A DNA stretch of 62,750 nt, from assembly GCF_009377175.1 (NCBI RefSeq), contig NZ_VJZD01000026.1, positions 1-62,750 on the forward strand, written 5' to 3'. Both the position numbers and the translations under genes were made by a program. This DNA comes from Streptomyces adustus. Its GTDB lineage: Bacteria > Actinomycetota > Actinomycetes > Streptomycetales > Streptomycetaceae. The stretch's first letter is position 1. Each line of letters begins with the position of its first letter. Below are positions 43,953 to 53,562 of the stretch, piece by piece. The notes beneath the pieces are model-generated. The model saw only the letters and a list, made by a program, of their open reading frames with translations, ran no database searches and had not been told where the DNA came from.

Positions 43953-45329
43953 TCAGAATGCCTGCGTGACTCGGTTGAAGAGCCGACCGGCGAGGTCGAC
44001 CCCTGTGACCGCGCCGTCGGCGTCGCGGGAGAAGTAGCCGCGCTGCCCTTCGAGGCCGCCTTCGGTGACGATGTACTCGTCGTTGTCGCCGGGAAGGAAG
44101 CCGATCTCCGCGGCTGGGTAGTCCGGGGGCATCTCCTCGTCCGATGCCTCGCGGATCTCCGGCTTGATGCCGACCGCCAGGGTCAGACGGGTGCCGTCGG
44201 AGGCGATGTCGAGGTTCATGGCGTCGATGTCGTAGCGGCCGGCGACCTCTTGGGCCCGTTCCTTGTCGTACGGGACCGGCTGCGCCGTCTGCTCGACGAC
44301 GCCGAGGTAGTTCTCCAGGGCCCACCGTACGACGGACTGGTTGAAGGGGTAGCCGTCCGGGCCGGCGTTGGCCAGGGAGACCACCGCGAAGTTGCGCTCG
44401 GGCACGATGAGCAGCTCGGCGAACTGGCCGTTGCCCGAGCCGCCGTGGCCGATCCCGTGGAGGCCGTCCAGGTCGCGCAGGAACCAGCAGATGCCAAAGC
44501 CGTCGCCGAGCGTGCTGGCGCGCAGCTCGACCGTCTGCTCCCGCATCCGGTGCAGCTCTGCCTCCGGCAGCACGCTTTCGCCGTCGCCGAGTTGGAAGCG
44601 TGCCCAGAGCAGCAGATCGCTCACCGAGGAGGCGAGGCCGCCGCCGGGGTTGTCGCCGCGCGCGCCCTCCTTGAACGCTCCCCATGGCCGGGCGGGCCGC
44701 AGCGTGCCGTCGTCGTCGCGGTTGTAGCCCACGGCGAACTTGCGGACCATCACCTCGGACTGACCGTACACGGTGTCCGCAAGGCCCACCGGCTCCAGGA
44801 CGAGCGCGGCCATGGCCTGCTCGAAGGGCAGGCCCGTGACCTTCTCGATGATCCGCCCGGCCAAGTTGTAGCCGGCCTGGCTGTAGGAGGCGCGGGCCCC
44901 GGGTGGTGCGATCAGCGGCAGTTGGGGCAGCTTCGCCACGAGCCCGGCCAGGGAGCGGTCGCCCTCGCCGTCGTCGATGAGGTTCCAGTCGAGGCCCGAG
45001 GTGTGGTTGAGCAGGTTCAGGACCGTGATTGCAGCCGCGGCCCGTTCGTCGGCGAGGTTCAGCTCGGGCACGTAGTGCCGTACCGGTGCGTCGAGGTCCA
45101 CCTTCCCCTCGGCGACCAGGCGCATCAGCGCGGTCGCCGTGAAGGTCTTGGACACCGACGCCAGATGGAACAGCGTCTTCTCGTCGACCGGCGCGGGGTT
45201 GCTGAGGCTTGTCACCCCGTGCGAGGCGTAGATCTCCTGGCCGTCCAGGAGGACCCCGACGGCGACACCGGGAACGCCGAGTTCCGTGGCCTGCGCCTTG
45301 ATGAACTCCTGGAGCTTGTCCTGCAACAT
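43953..45329 (-). CDS. serine hydrolase, beta-lactamase/penicillin-binding class C type
   Basis: 458 residues. The SxxK motif is at Ser58-Lys61 (FHLASVSKTFTATALMRL). The Tyr motif is in ASYSQAGYNLAG, and the third motif is GIGHGGSGNGQF. Lack of a signal peptide suggests a cytoplasmic esterase- or peptidase-like member. A lipocalin-like C-terminal domain follows (KERAQEVAGRYDIDAMNLDI). GAGGGGGAAGC precedes ATG 45329. It is divergent from a TetR gene with three similar operator-like boxes between, so expression is probably induced by a ligand of that regulator. Confidence 0.9.
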   Translation of the reverse strand: MLQDKLQEFIKAQATELGVPGVAVGVLLDGQEIYASHGVTSLSNPAPVDEKTLFHLASVSKTFTATALMRLVAEGKVDLDAPVRHYVPELNLADERAAAAITVLNLLNHTSGLDWNLIDDGEGDRSLAGLVAKLPQLPLIAPPGARASYSQAGYNLAGRIIEKVTGLPFEQAMAALVLEPVGLADTVYGQSEVMVRKFAVGYNRDDDGTLRPARPWGAFKEGARGDNPGGGLASSVSDLLLWARFQLGDGESVLPEAELHRMREQTVELRASTLGDGFGICWFLRDLDGLHGIGHGGSGNGQFAELLIVPERNFAVVSLANAGPDGYPFNQSVVRWALENYLGVVEQTAQPVPYDKERAQEVAGRYDIDAMNLDIASDGTRLTLAVGIKPEIREASDEEMPPDYPAAEIGFLPGDNDEYIVTEGGLEGQRGYFSRDADGAVTGVDLAGRLFNRVTQAF

Positions 45330-45344
45330 TGCTTCCCCCTCGGA

Positions 45345-45417
45345 TACTTGAACTAAGTACGAGAAGCAGCGTAGAAGCGACTTGAACAAAGTGCAAGAGT
45401 GTCGTGAACTAAGTTCA
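45345..45417. promoter_or_regulatory. three TetR operator-like boxes in divergent promoter
   Basis: Three related sequences: TACTTGAACTAAGTA (45345-45359), CTTGAACAAAGTGCAAG (45381-45397) and TGAACTAAGTTCA (45405-45417), the last a perfect palindrome around one base. All share TGAAC and AAGT halves. They span the 103-base region between the divergent serine-hydrolase and TetR genes and suggest cooperative repression of both. Confidence 0.65.
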
Positions 45418-45432
45418 AGTAGGATGGTGGCC

Positions 45433-46128
45433 ATGCCGCGAGACACCCTGACCGCAGACCGGATCGTCCACGCGGCCATCGAGCTGCTCGACGACGAGGG
45501 ACTGGACGGCCTCAACATGCGGAGCCTGGCGAAACGGCTCGGCTCGGCTGCCACGGCCGTTTACTGGCACATCAAGACCAAGGACGACCTGGTCCGACTC
45601 GTCGGCGACGCGATCTGGCACGAGGTCGAGCTGCCCGACCTCGGTACCACCGACTGGCGCACGGCCGCCGCGGCCCATGCCGGCAGCATGCACGCGATGC
45701 TCACCCGACACCCCTGGCTCGTCCAGGCGTTCGGCAGCCACCTCCTGCACGGCCCCGGCCAGGCCCGCAACAACGATCTCAGCCTGGCCATCTACGAGAA
45801 GGCGGGCTTCGCCTCCGACGACGCGGACAGGGCGGCCGCCACTGTGTTCACCTTCGTGCTCGGCAGCGCACTCGGCCCTGCCGCACAGGTCTCGCTGAAC
45901 CGCCGACTGAGCAAGAACGGCGCAGACGCGGAGCAACTGATGGCCGATGCCATGACAAGCGCCACTGAGACCGCCATGCAATTCCCGCGTCTGCGTGAAC
46001 GCCTCGATACTGCGGCCGCCATGGAGTACACCGCAGCGCCCGACAGCACCTTCGAGTTCGGCCTTCGGTCCCTCCTCGACGGCTTCGAGGCCCGCCTCGG
46101 CGACGACGGCGCCAGTCGGCGAAAGTGA
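45433..46128 (+). CDS. TetR family regulator (TetR_C-type)
   Basis: About 231 residues. The DNA-binding part is LTADRIVHAAIELLDDEGLD, then MRSLAKRLGSAATAVYWHIK and TKDDLVRLVGDAIWHEVELP, typical of regulators with the tetracycline-repressor-like C-terminal domain. ATG 45424 or 45433 can serve as start; the longer frame to 45382 overlaps the operator boxes and is rejected. It is divergent from the serine hydrolase and very probably controls that gene and itself. Confidence 0.9.
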   Translation: MPRDTLTADRIVHAAIELLDDEGLDGLNMRSLAKRLGSAATAVYWHIKTKDDLVRLVGDAIWHEVELPDLGTTDWRTAAAAHAGSMHAMLTRHPWLVQAFGSHLLHGPGQARNNDLSLAIYEKAGFASDDADRAAATVFTFVLGSALGPAAQVSLNRRLSKNGADAEQLMADAMTSATETAMQFPRLRERLDTAAAMEYTAAPDSTFEFGLRSLLDGFEARLGDDGASRRK

Positions 46129-46329
46129 CCCGCCGGCCACAACCGGGACACTGGGCCGCCCAGATCCGCTGTGCGCTCACCATGGCGTTTACCGTCGGCA
46201 GCCCGGTTGCCGGGTTCGTGCTGCACATCCACGAGAGCTGTCGGCATCGGCGTCAGTGGACCCGGTCGAGCGGGTCGGTGCCCGTCTGCCCGGCGTCCAG
46301 GTGAGCGGAGAGGAGGCGGGCGGCGCGGT

Positions 46330-46539
46330 CGAGTGCGGCGTCCCCAGGACCGCCGCTCGTCCGCCCTGCGCCTCACGGCCGAGGGCGAGAAACCGCTGGC
46401 TGCTTCCCGCCCCATCGTCGAGGGCGAACTCACCTCGCTGACCGCAGTGGTGCCCTCTGACGACCTGGCCCGCATCGCTTCAACCCTGGCCGTCCTGCGC
46501 GCCGATCTCGAGGCGGGCGCCCACGGACAACCCGGCTGA
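46330..46539 (+). pseudogene. C-terminal remnant of a MarR-type regulator
   Basis: The frame reads DRRSSALRLTAEGEKPLAAS, then RPIVEGELTSLTAVVPSDDL and ARIASTLAVLRADLE, the wing and C-terminal dimer helix of MarR proteins. The N-terminal helix-turn-helix is not found upstream in this frame. The surrounding gap 46129-46766 otherwise shows no gene. Confidence 0.5.
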
Positions 46540-46766
46540 CGGAGCGTTGCAAGGGCGCGAGCCGGGGAGCGGTGACGGGCCTCGCACGCCGGACATCCGG
46601 TGCTCGGCTTCGACGTCGAGGCCGATCGAGTCGTCCTCCTCGCAGACCCGCAGGTCAGGTCGGGGAATTCCCTGGTGAAGGGGGACAACCCTGCCGCCGC
46701 CTCGTGAGTCACACGGGTGTTCACCTGTTTCGTTTTCAATGGTCCGAAGGGGCCCCGCTCTCTGTG

Positions 46767-48821
46767 ATGACTCGTACCCGGCTGACCGTGCTGGCCTCGA
46801 CGGCCGCCCTCGCCGCCACCGGCAGCCTGATCACCGCCTCCCCGGCCTCTGCGGCCGTCACCTGCGCTTCTCCGCTGTGGAAGGCACAGTACTTCGGCAA
46901 CTCCACCTTCAGCGGCACACCGAAACGGACCGCCTGCGACTCCGCCATCGCCGAGAACTACGGGTACGGCGACCCGGCCGGTGTCACGCTGCCCAAGGAC
47001 AACTTCTCCGTGCGCTGGTCCCTCACCCGGGACTTCGGCTCCGGCGGCCCCTTCCGGCTGACCGCCGCCACCCAGGACGGCATGCGCGTCTACGTCGACG
47101 GTGTGCGCAAGATCGACCTCTGGAAGAACGTCTCCGCCACCGCCCGCAAGAGCGTCGACCTGACCGTCCCGGCCGGCACGCACACGCTGCGCGTGGACTA
47201 CGTCGCCTGGACCGGTCTCGCCCTGGCCCAGTTCACGTACGCCCCGCGCACCGAGGCCGCCGTCGACACGGTCAAGCCGCTCGCCCCGGCCGGCCTGTCC
47301 GCCGCGTACGACCGGTACACCGCGAGGACCACCCTGCGTTGGGCCGCGAACAAGGAGATGGACCTCGCCGGTTACCGCGTGTACCGCCGGCTGGGCACCA
47401 CCGCGTGGGCGAGGGTCAGCGGTTCGTCGCTGCTCACCTCGCGCTCCTTCGTGGACGCGACGCCCGCCACGGGCCAGACCTTCCTGTACGAGGTCCGCGC
47501 CGTCGACAAGGCGGGCCGCGAGTCCGCGGGCAGCGCCGACGTCACCGCCGCGACCGTGGACCGTACGGGTCCGGCGGCACCGGCCGGGCTCACGGTCACC
47601 AGCGACGCATGGTGGGCCACCCTGGCCTGGCAGCCGGTCTCCGACGCCACGGCGTACGAGGTGTACGCCGCCTCCGCGGCCACCGGCCCGTTCACCCTGC
47701 TGGGCACCACGGCCGCGACGTCGTACCGTACCGACGGGCCCTTGAACACCGCCTGGTACTACCGGGTCCGCGCCCTGGACGCGTCCGGCAACCCGTCGGC
47801 GTACGCTGCCGTCACCGGCGACGGCGTCGACCGGACGCCGCCGAAGTCCCCGGTCTCCCTTGAGGCCATCGCCCAATACAGCTACACCGACGTGTACTGG
47901 AAGCAGCCCGACGGCTTCTACGAGGACTTCGACAACGGCGGGACCTACCACGTCTACCGTTCGCCCGGAAAGACCCTCGACCCGGCCGCCCTCACCCGCG
48001 TGAACTGCGAGCCCTCCGAGAGCGACGAGACCAGTACCGACGGCGTCTGCCACGACCTGGACATGCCCGCGGGCACCCATGTGACGTACGCGGTCGCGGC
48101 GGTGGACCCGGCCGGCAACGAGTCGGCGCTGTCCGCCCCGCTCGTCGTGCGCACCGGCGACCGCGTCGCGCCCGGCCCGGTGACCGGTGTGAAGGCCACC
48201 CCGCGCGCCGACGGCATGCTGCTGAGCTGGGAGGCCTCGCCCGAGGACGACGTCGAGCGCTACGACGGCTGGATCGGCACCCGGAAGGCCGACGGCACGA
48301 TCAAATGGCTCGGCACCATCTCCTGCGCGGAGGGCACCAGCGACCCGCTCGCGGTCGTCTGCGGCGACCTGCCTGACGGCGAGACGTATGTGTACGCGGT
48401 CGTCGCCAGGGACCGTTGGGGCAACGTACTGTCCCCGAGCGCCCCGGGGGTCACGGTCGTCGAGGCCACCGAGCTGGACATGAGGCCGTCCGTGACGGTC
48501 ACCCGGGACTGGAACCTCGGCAGCATGGGCTACGGCACCGTCATCGGCGGCCCCGGCGTGACCGGGCCGTCCATCAACTGGCGGTGCGACAACACGGCCG
48601 AGTGCGACACCGTCGCGGGCTACCGCGTCAGCCGGTGGAACACGGCCACCGAGGCGTACGAGCCGCTGCACACCGGGCTGCTGGCGGCCACGACCCGCAC
48701 CTACACGGACGCCACGGCCGCCCGGGGGACCACGCACTTCTACACACTGGAGGCGGTGCGCGCCGACGGCAGCGTCGCGGGCACGCATGTGTGGAACTGC
48801 GTCTTCCAGGACCGCGTCTAG
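46767..48821 (+). CDS. secreted PA14 and fibronectin-type-III repeat protein
   Basis: 684 residues. The signal peptide is about 1-28 (VLASTAALAATGSLITASPA). A PA14-like domain follows to about residue 145 (WKAQYFGNSTFSGTPKR, then MRVYVDGVRKIDLWKN and TLRVDYVAWTGLALAQFTY). Then come four to five FN3 modules (KEMDLAGYRVYRRLGTTAWA, ATAYEVYAASAATGPFTLLG, GTHVTYAVAAVDPAGNESAL). PA14 domains often bind carbohydrate; FN3 units act as spacers. No catalytic domain is present, so an adhesin or binding role is likely. ATG 46767, or the GTG just before it, is the start. Confidence 0.9.
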   Translation: MTRTRLTVLASTAALAATGSLITASPASAAVTCASPLWKAQYFGNSTFSGTPKRTACDSAIAENYGYGDPAGVTLPKDNFSVRWSLTRDFGSGGPFRLTAATQDGMRVYVDGVRKIDLWKNVSATARKSVDLTVPAGTHTLRVDYVAWTGLALAQFTYAPRTEAAVDTVKPLAPAGLSAAYDRYTARTTLRWAANKEMDLAGYRVYRRLGTTAWARVSGSSLLTSRSFVDATPATGQTFLYEVRAVDKAGRESAGSADVTAATVDRTGPAAPAGLTVTSDAWWATLAWQPVSDATAYEVYAASAATGPFTLLGTTAATSYRTDGPLNTAWYYRVRALDASGNPSAYAAVTGDGVDRTPPKSPVSLEAIAQYSYTDVYWKQPDGFYEDFDNGGTYHVYRSPGKTLDPAALTRVNCEPSESDETSTDGVCHDLDMPAGTHVTYAVAAVDPAGNESALSAPLVVRTGDRVAPGPVTGVKATPRADGMLLSWEASPEDDVERYDGWIGTRKADGTIKWLGTISCAEGTSDPLAVVCGDLPDGETYVYAVVARDRWGNVLSPSAPGVTVVEATELDMRPSVTVTRDWNLGSMGYGTVIGGPGVTGPSINWRCDNTAECDTVAGYRVSRWNTATEAYEPLHTGLLAATTRTYTDATAARGTTHFYTLEAVRADGSVAGTHVWNCVFQDRV

Positions 48822-48969
48822 GCAGGTCCGTCCCGGTCATCCGGATCGTCCGGGCGCCGGTCCGCGGGTGCTCCCGCACCGGCGCCGGGCGCCCGGCGTC
48901 CGGTGGCCGCGGGGTCGGGCCGCCGCTCCCGGGCCGGACGCCGGGACAGGGCCCAGGAGGCCACCCTGA

Positions 48970-49389
48970 TCAGGAAGCTTGTGTCGGGTTGTCGGGGCCG
49001 GTGGTCCCGGTCCGTGCGGCGGCTGCCGCCTCCAGCAGGGACCAGCCGTCGAGCTCCACCGCCTGCCGCATCGCCGGCTGCTACCCGCGGGCCAACGCCA
49101 CGTCGAGCAGGGCTCGGACGGCGCCGGGTTCGTGAAGGTTGAGGGAGGCGCCCCGGACGTACCCCACGTCTCCGGAGCCCAGGGGAGCCCCGCCCGGGAC
49201 GTACCGGTCAGGGCCCTCGGTGAAGACGATGCGCAGTGGGCCGCCGGTGCCGGCCGGCTGCGGATGGAGCGTCAGGGTCTCGTGGCAGCAACGGCTGCCG
49301 TCCGCCACGCTGTGGCTGTGGCGGAGCGTCCACAGATACGTTCGCGCGTCGACAACCAGCCGACGGGGACTTTTCGAATGGCGGGGCAT
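48970..49389 (-). pseudogene. small conserved-type ORF interrupted by an in-frame TAG
   Basis: From ATG 49389 the frame reads RHSKSPRRLVVDARTYLWTL, ending DVALARG before TAG at 49083-49081. Beyond the TAG the same frame continues QPAMRQAVELDGWSLLEAAA to TGA 48972-48970. The continuation matches how I remember this Streptomyces family ending (ALARGW..., VELDGW.LLEAA), where the TAG replaces a Trp codon (TGG). A single G-to-A change explains it. The family's function is unknown to me. Confidence 0.6.
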
Positions 49390-49464
49390 GGAGCCGAGGG
49401 TACGCGGCCCGATCCACGCCTCCCTGGCGGTGACCAGACGTCGATGAGCCGAGCAGGGCAGTCG

Positions 49465-50280
49465 TCAGAGTCGGGTGAGGCCGTAACCGCGGCCGAGGAT
49501 CTCGGCATTGGGTACGAAGCGGGTCCTGTGATCAGGGTCGACGATGTCGTCGAGATCGGTGAAGTAGAACGATGTCGTCGTACCGGCTACCACGTCGAGA
49601 AGAAACCGGCTGCATGAGACGGGGGTCGTCTCCCACAGCGGGCCGCGGCCCTCGTTGAGGATGACGGTCCATTCCTCCGGCTCGACATCGGACTGGACCA
49701 GCCAGTACAGGAAGTGTCCAGAGCCTTCGTCGAATCCCCAGGGGATCAGTCGGACGTCGCGGTCCAGGAGTTCCGGCGGCCGATCCTCACCGGCTTCCCA
49801 GAGCTCTTGGAGGATCTCCTCGCGCTCCGCGGCCTGGGCGATGAGGTCGTAGGACGCATTCGGGCATCCGGGCTCCAGCATCCAGAGCGTGCCCGCGAAG
49901 AGCCCGCCGCCATATGCCTGGACGAGCCGCTTGTAATCGGCCGGCAGGGCCGTGCCCAGTGCTGTTTCCACCGCGGCCCACTCCAGGTCCTTGGCAACAG
50001 CAGGCGGTGGTGGGCACAACTGCTCCAGCGGTTCGGTGTAGCGCAGGGCGCGGGCCATCCGAATGTCGTCGGGTAGAGCGCTGAGTCGTGTGGGCGTCCT
50101 GCTGGCGTCCAGCACGGCCACGTGCATCCGGTCGCCGACCGCAGGGCGCGGCGCGTCAGACCACCACGAGGGGTGTTTGGCCTGGTCCACAAAACCCTCG
50201 TGCCCGTCCACATCGACAATGGTCCCTACCGAGGCCACGGCCGTGACTATGGCGTCGCATTCTTGGTGATCAGCAAGCAT
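49465..50280 (-). CDS. SMI1/KNR4 (SUKH) family protein
   Basis: 271 residues. The SUKH signature is ALGTALPADYKRLVQAYGGG with DLEWAAVETALG before it, then ILQELWEAGEDRP, LIPWGFDEGSGHFLYWLV and EEWTVILNEGR. The first 80 residues are a separate beta-rich segment (ASVGTIVDVDGHEGFVDQA). SUKH proteins are frequent immunity proteins against polymorphic toxins; none is adjacent here. ATG 50280 begins just after GGAGAG. It is divergent from the GNAT gene at 50413. Confidence 0.82.
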   Translation of the reverse strand: MLADHQECDAIVTAVASVGTIVDVDGHEGFVDQAKHPSWWSDAPRPAVGDRMHVAVLDASRTPTRLSALPDDIRMARALRYTEPLEQLCPPPPAVAKDLEWAAVETALGTALPADYKRLVQAYGGGLFAGTLWMLEPGCPNASYDLIAQAAEREEILQELWEAGEDRPPELLDRDVRLIPWGFDEGSGHFLYWLVQSDVEPEEWTVILNEGRGPLWETTPVSCSRFLLDVVAGTTTSFYFTDLDDIVDPDHRTRFVPNAEILGRGYGLTRL

Positions 50281-50412
50281 GACACCCACTCTCCACGACG
50301 AGGCCGGCCGTCGACGAGCCGGATATCGCTGCGCATCCGGCAACGTTCGCCCCGTCTTGATTCGGACTGTGAACCTTGTGGTTCGGGCGGACGGGGTGGG
50401 AGGCTCCGGGCT

Positions 50413-50907
50413 ATGTCGATCTCGGTCAGAGCTGCCGAGCGGGGCGACGTGCCCGCACTTGTTCGCCTGCGTCTCGCGAATGCCGAAAGGCATGTCGAAC
50501 TCGATCCGACCGTCTATCGAGTGCCCGACGTCGAGGCCGTGCGCAGGCACTTCGAAGGAGTGCTGTCGGGCGAGTCCAAGGTGGTGATCCTGGTCGCCGA
50601 GGTGGTGGGTGAGGTGGTGGGCATGGCGGAGGTGGTTCTGCTGGCCGATCCACCGGATCATCAGATCCTGGCTCCCTGTCGCGCCGCCGACATCCACACG
50701 GTCGTCCTGGACGGGCACCGCGGTGAGGGGGTCGGGTCGGCCTTGCTGGCAGCAGCGGAGCAAGCCGCCGCGGAGCGTGGGGTCTCGATCATCCATGCCG
50801 GCATCTTCGCGGCGAACAAGGGAGCCGTCCGCTTCTACTCCTCGGCCGGCTTCGGACCGCGCGGAACGCTGCTGAGCAAGGAGCAAGACGCGTCCGTAGA
50901 CGGCTGA
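50413..50907 (+). CDS. GNAT family N-acetyltransferase
   Basis: 164 residues. Recognisable are ISVRAAERGDVPALVRLRLA at the start, DIHTVVLDGHRGEGVGSALL as the acetyl-CoA-binding motif, and AGIFAANKGAVRFYSSAGF at the end, a complete GNAT fold. GGAGG lies nine bases before ATG 50413. Standing alone next to the SUKH gene, with no indication of substrate. Confidence 0.92.
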   Translation: MSISVRAAERGDVPALVRLRLANAERHVELDPTVYRVPDVEAVRRHFEGVLSGESKVVILVAEVVGEVVGMAEVVLLADPPDHQILAPCRAADIHTVVLDGHRGEGVGSALLAAAEQAAAERGVSIIHAGIFAANKGAVRFYSSAGFGPRGTLLSKEQDASVDG

Positions 50908-51068
50908 CACGCCTGGAGCACGAGGGCGGGTGCTCAGCAGGTGTGTGACGTTCGCCCCTTCCACGACCACGTGTGGACGTTCGTCAGCGGCGTGCTCGTC
51001 TCGCCAGATGACGCAGCGGCGGATCATGCTTCCCCGGGATTTGTGGCCGGGGGTTGTCGGGAGGTGTT

Positions 51069-51926
51069 CTACCGGCGGACCGCCGAGACCAGTCCGCCGG
51101 GGCGCTCCTCGCGCTGCGGCGGGGTGCTGATCGGGCGGCCGTAGGCGGCAGCGCGCTCGCGCAGGGTGTGGCAGTCGGCCTCCCAGCCGTGCCCGGCCAG
51201 CCAGCCCACCGGATCGTCGGGCATCTCCGAGACCCACATGGACGCCGCCGATCCCGGTGCCGCGTCCGCGCCGAAGCGCTCGATCACGCCGGGCGAGCCC
51301 AACGTCAGCCCCATCCGGCTCCCTGGCGCCGACTGCGCGCTGATCCGGGCCAGCAGCAGCTCCACCGCGTCCTGGGGCAGATAGATCAGCAGCCCTTCTG
51401 CGATCCATATGGTCGGGGCCGCCAGGTCATGCCCTGCGGCGGCCAGCGCGTCCGGCCAGTCCTCACGCAGATCCACCGCGACGGTGATCCGCTCGCAGCG
51501 CGCGACGGCCCGCTCCTGGCGCAGCACCGACGCCTTGAAGTCCAGCGGCGCGGCGGTGTCGACCTCGAACAGCCGGGTGCCCTCGGGCCAGTCCATCCGG
51601 AAGGCCCTGCTGTCCATTCCCGCGCCGAGCAGCACGACCTGCCGGACCCCGGACGCGCAGGCCTGCTGCAACAGGTCGTCGAGGAACTTCGTCCTGATGA
51701 CGATGGAGAACGACACGGCCAGTCGGCGGCGTCGCGCCTCCTCGTCACCATCGGGCAGCGGCGACGACGAGGGCCACAGGCCGCCTGCGGCGGCGAAAGC
51801 CTGTGCCAGTGGGTCGCGGAACAGCGGGTTCGCCCGCTCGGTCTCCAGCGCCCGCACCCTGGCCACCCCAACTGCCGTGGCCCACACTCCCGACGGCTGC
51901 ACCCGCTCCTGTCCATCAGTCACCAC
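51069..51926 (-). CDS. SAM-dependent methyltransferase, leucine-carboxyl-methyltransferase-like
   Basis: 285 residues. Features of the TIGR00027/LCM-type group: RVRALETERANPLFRDPLA, FSIVIRTKFLDDLLQQA, VRQVVLLGAGMDSRAFRMDW, FEVDTAAPLDFKASVL and WIAEGLLIYLPQDAVELLL. These actinobacterial enzymes often methylate small carboxylates or natural products. GTG 51926 is the start. A short open tail to the right (51960-52108 on the plus strand, ending VALTAIGREEV) may be a gene scrap, not annotated. Confidence 0.9.
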   Translation of the reverse strand: MVTDGQERVQPSGVWATAVGVARVRALETERANPLFRDPLAQAFAAAGGLWPSSSPLPDGDEEARRRRLAVSFSIVIRTKFLDDLLQQACASGVRQVVLLGAGMDSRAFRMDWPEGTRLFEVDTAAPLDFKASVLRQERAVARCERITVAVDLREDWPDALAAAGHDLAAPTIWIAEGLLIYLPQDAVELLLARISAQSAPGSRMGLTLGSPGVIERFGADAAPGSAASMWVSEMPDDPVGWLAGHGWEADCHTLRERAAAYGRPISTPPQREERPGGLVSAVRR

Positions 51927-52198
51927 GCCAGCCTAGACGACCGATTCCGAGGGACCTGATGAGGGGAGCCGGCCTCAGGTTCGCCCCTGCTGCCTGTACG
52001 GCTTCGCCGGCCGAACGGCCCGCTCGCCGTGGAGGAGACCGGGCCGCGCGGGCGACCGGTCGTCCAGCGCGTCGCTCTCACCGCCATCGGCCGCGAGGAG
52101 GTCACCTCGTGATGCGCGGACGGCATCGGATGAAGGGGGAGTGCCCCGCAACTCGGCGCCGAAGAATCCGTACACCCTCGGCCGACGTGCAAGCGCGT

Positions 52199-53536
52199 TC
52201 AGGTGAATGCGTCTTCGAGGGCGAGGCGCCGTACCGTGCGCAGCGTCGATCGGAGGCTGTCCAACTGGGCCGAGCCCAGGGCGAGGCGGATCGCCTGCGG
52301 TGTGTGGGCCGAGGTGGTGAACGGCTCCGCGGTGGTGACCGAGATGCGATGACGCGCGAGGGTGGCGGTCAGACGGTCGGCGCGTGCGCTGTCGGGCAGC
52401 GGCACCCAGGTGAAGTACGACGAGGGATGACCGACCAGCGGTAGCCCTGCCAGTTCTCGCACAGCGAGGGCTTGGCGGGCCTTGGCGTCGTCCCGCTTCT
52501 GCGCCTCCAACTTGTCCACGGTGCCGTCGTCGAGCCAGCGGCAAGCGATCGCCGTGGTCAGGGCCGGGGTGTTCCAGGTGGTCGCTCGGATCGCGCGTTC
52601 GAGCAGCGGCACGGCGGTCGGCGGGGCGAGGACGAAGCCGACCCGCAGGCCCGTGGCGACGCTCTTGGACAGCCCGGAGACGTGGACGGTGATGTCCGGT
52701 GCGGCCACCACCAGCGGCGGTGGTGGGTTCTCGACCAGGAAGGCGTACGAGGCGTCCTCGATGATGAGCACGCCGTGCTGCCGGGCGATCCCGATCAGGC
52801 GGACTCGGTCGGCTTCCGTCATGACCCAGCCCAGGGGGTTGTGCAGGGTCGGCATGGTGTACACCGCGCGCACCGGCCGGGTGGCACACACCTTCTCCAG
52901 GACGTCGAGGTCCGGCCCGTCGACGGTGGTGGGGATGGGCTCCAGGTCGAGGTGCAAGGTGTGCGCGAGCACCTTGAAGCCGGGATAGGTGAGTGCGTCG
53001 ACCGCGACGACGTCGCCTGCGTTGAGCATGGCCATGGCCGTGACGGCCAGGCCGTGCTGCGCACCGTTGACGACAAGGATGCGGTCGGCGTCAGCGGGGA
53101 TCCCGCGGCGACCCAGGTGCCGTCCGATGGAAGCCCTGTCCTGGGGTCGGCCCGGGTGCGGCTGATACCGCAGCAGCGAGTCGAGGTCACCGGAGACGGC
53201 CACGTCTCGTAGGGCCTGGCGCAGGAGGCCGGTCTGGCCGGGCAGCGACGGATAGTTGAAGTTGAGGTCGACTGCGTCCGTGGCGAGGACCTGCTGGTCG
53301 ATGCCCTGGCTGGGGGTGACCGCGAGGTCGCGCACGAACGTGCCGCGGCCCTGCTCCCGGCTGACCAGGCCCATGGCCTCCAGTTCGGCGTACACCCGTG
53401 TCGCGGTCACGACCGCGACGCCCTCGCGGGCGGCCAGCGCGCGGTGGGTCGGCAACTTGGCGCCCGCCGCGAGTCGCCCCGTCCGGATGTCGGAGGCGAG
53501 TGCGTCGACCAGGGCTTTGTAGCGCGGGGCTGCCAT
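52199..53536 (-). CDS. MocR/GntR-type regulator with aminotransferase domain
   Basis: About 445 residues. The winged helix is ALVDALASDIRTGRLAAGAK then LPTHRALAAREGVAVVTATR. The fold-type-I aminotransferase domain has VVNGAQHGLAVTAMAMLNAG, TLHNPLGWVMTEADR, IIEDASYAFL and the PLP lysine in HVSGLSKSVATGLRVGF. MocR proteins usually control vitamin B6, GABA or transporter genes by binding PLP plus an amine. ATG 53536 is favoured; 53560 is in frame. It is divergent from the DJ-1/PfpI gene with an AATTGT-N7-ACAATT site between. Confidence 0.92.
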   Translation of the reverse strand: MAAPRYKALVDALASDIRTGRLAAGAKLPTHRALAAREGVAVVTATRVYAELEAMGLVSREQGRGTFVRDLAVTPSQGIDQQVLATDAVDLNFNYPSLPGQTGLLRQALRDVAVSGDLDSLLRYQPHPGRPQDRASIGRHLGRRGIPADADRILVVNGAQHGLAVTAMAMLNAGDVVAVDALTYPGFKVLAHTLHLDLEPIPTTVDGPDLDVLEKVCATRPVRAVYTMPTLHNPLGWVMTEADRVRLIGIARQHGVLIIEDASYAFLVENPPPPLVVAAPDITVHVSGLSKSVATGLRVGFVLAPPTAVPLLERAIRATTWNTPALTTAIACRWLDDGTVDKLEAQKRDDAKARQALAVRELAGLPLVGHPSSYFTWVPLPDSARADRLTATLARHRISVTTAEPFTTSAHTPQAIRLALGSAQLDSLRSTLRTVRRLALEDAFT

Positions 53537-53543
53537 GGGTCGA

Positions 53544-53562
53544 AATTGTATCCATGACAATT
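53544..53562. promoter_or_regulatory. MocR operator-like inverted repeat
   Basis: AATTGT (53544-53549) and ACAATT (53557-53562) are perfect inverted arms around seven bases, directly next to the MocR start. The bracketed TTGT/ACAA pattern in an AT-rich island fits dimer binding and autoregulation, and the site lies also upstream of the DJ-1/PfpI gene. Confidence 0.6.
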
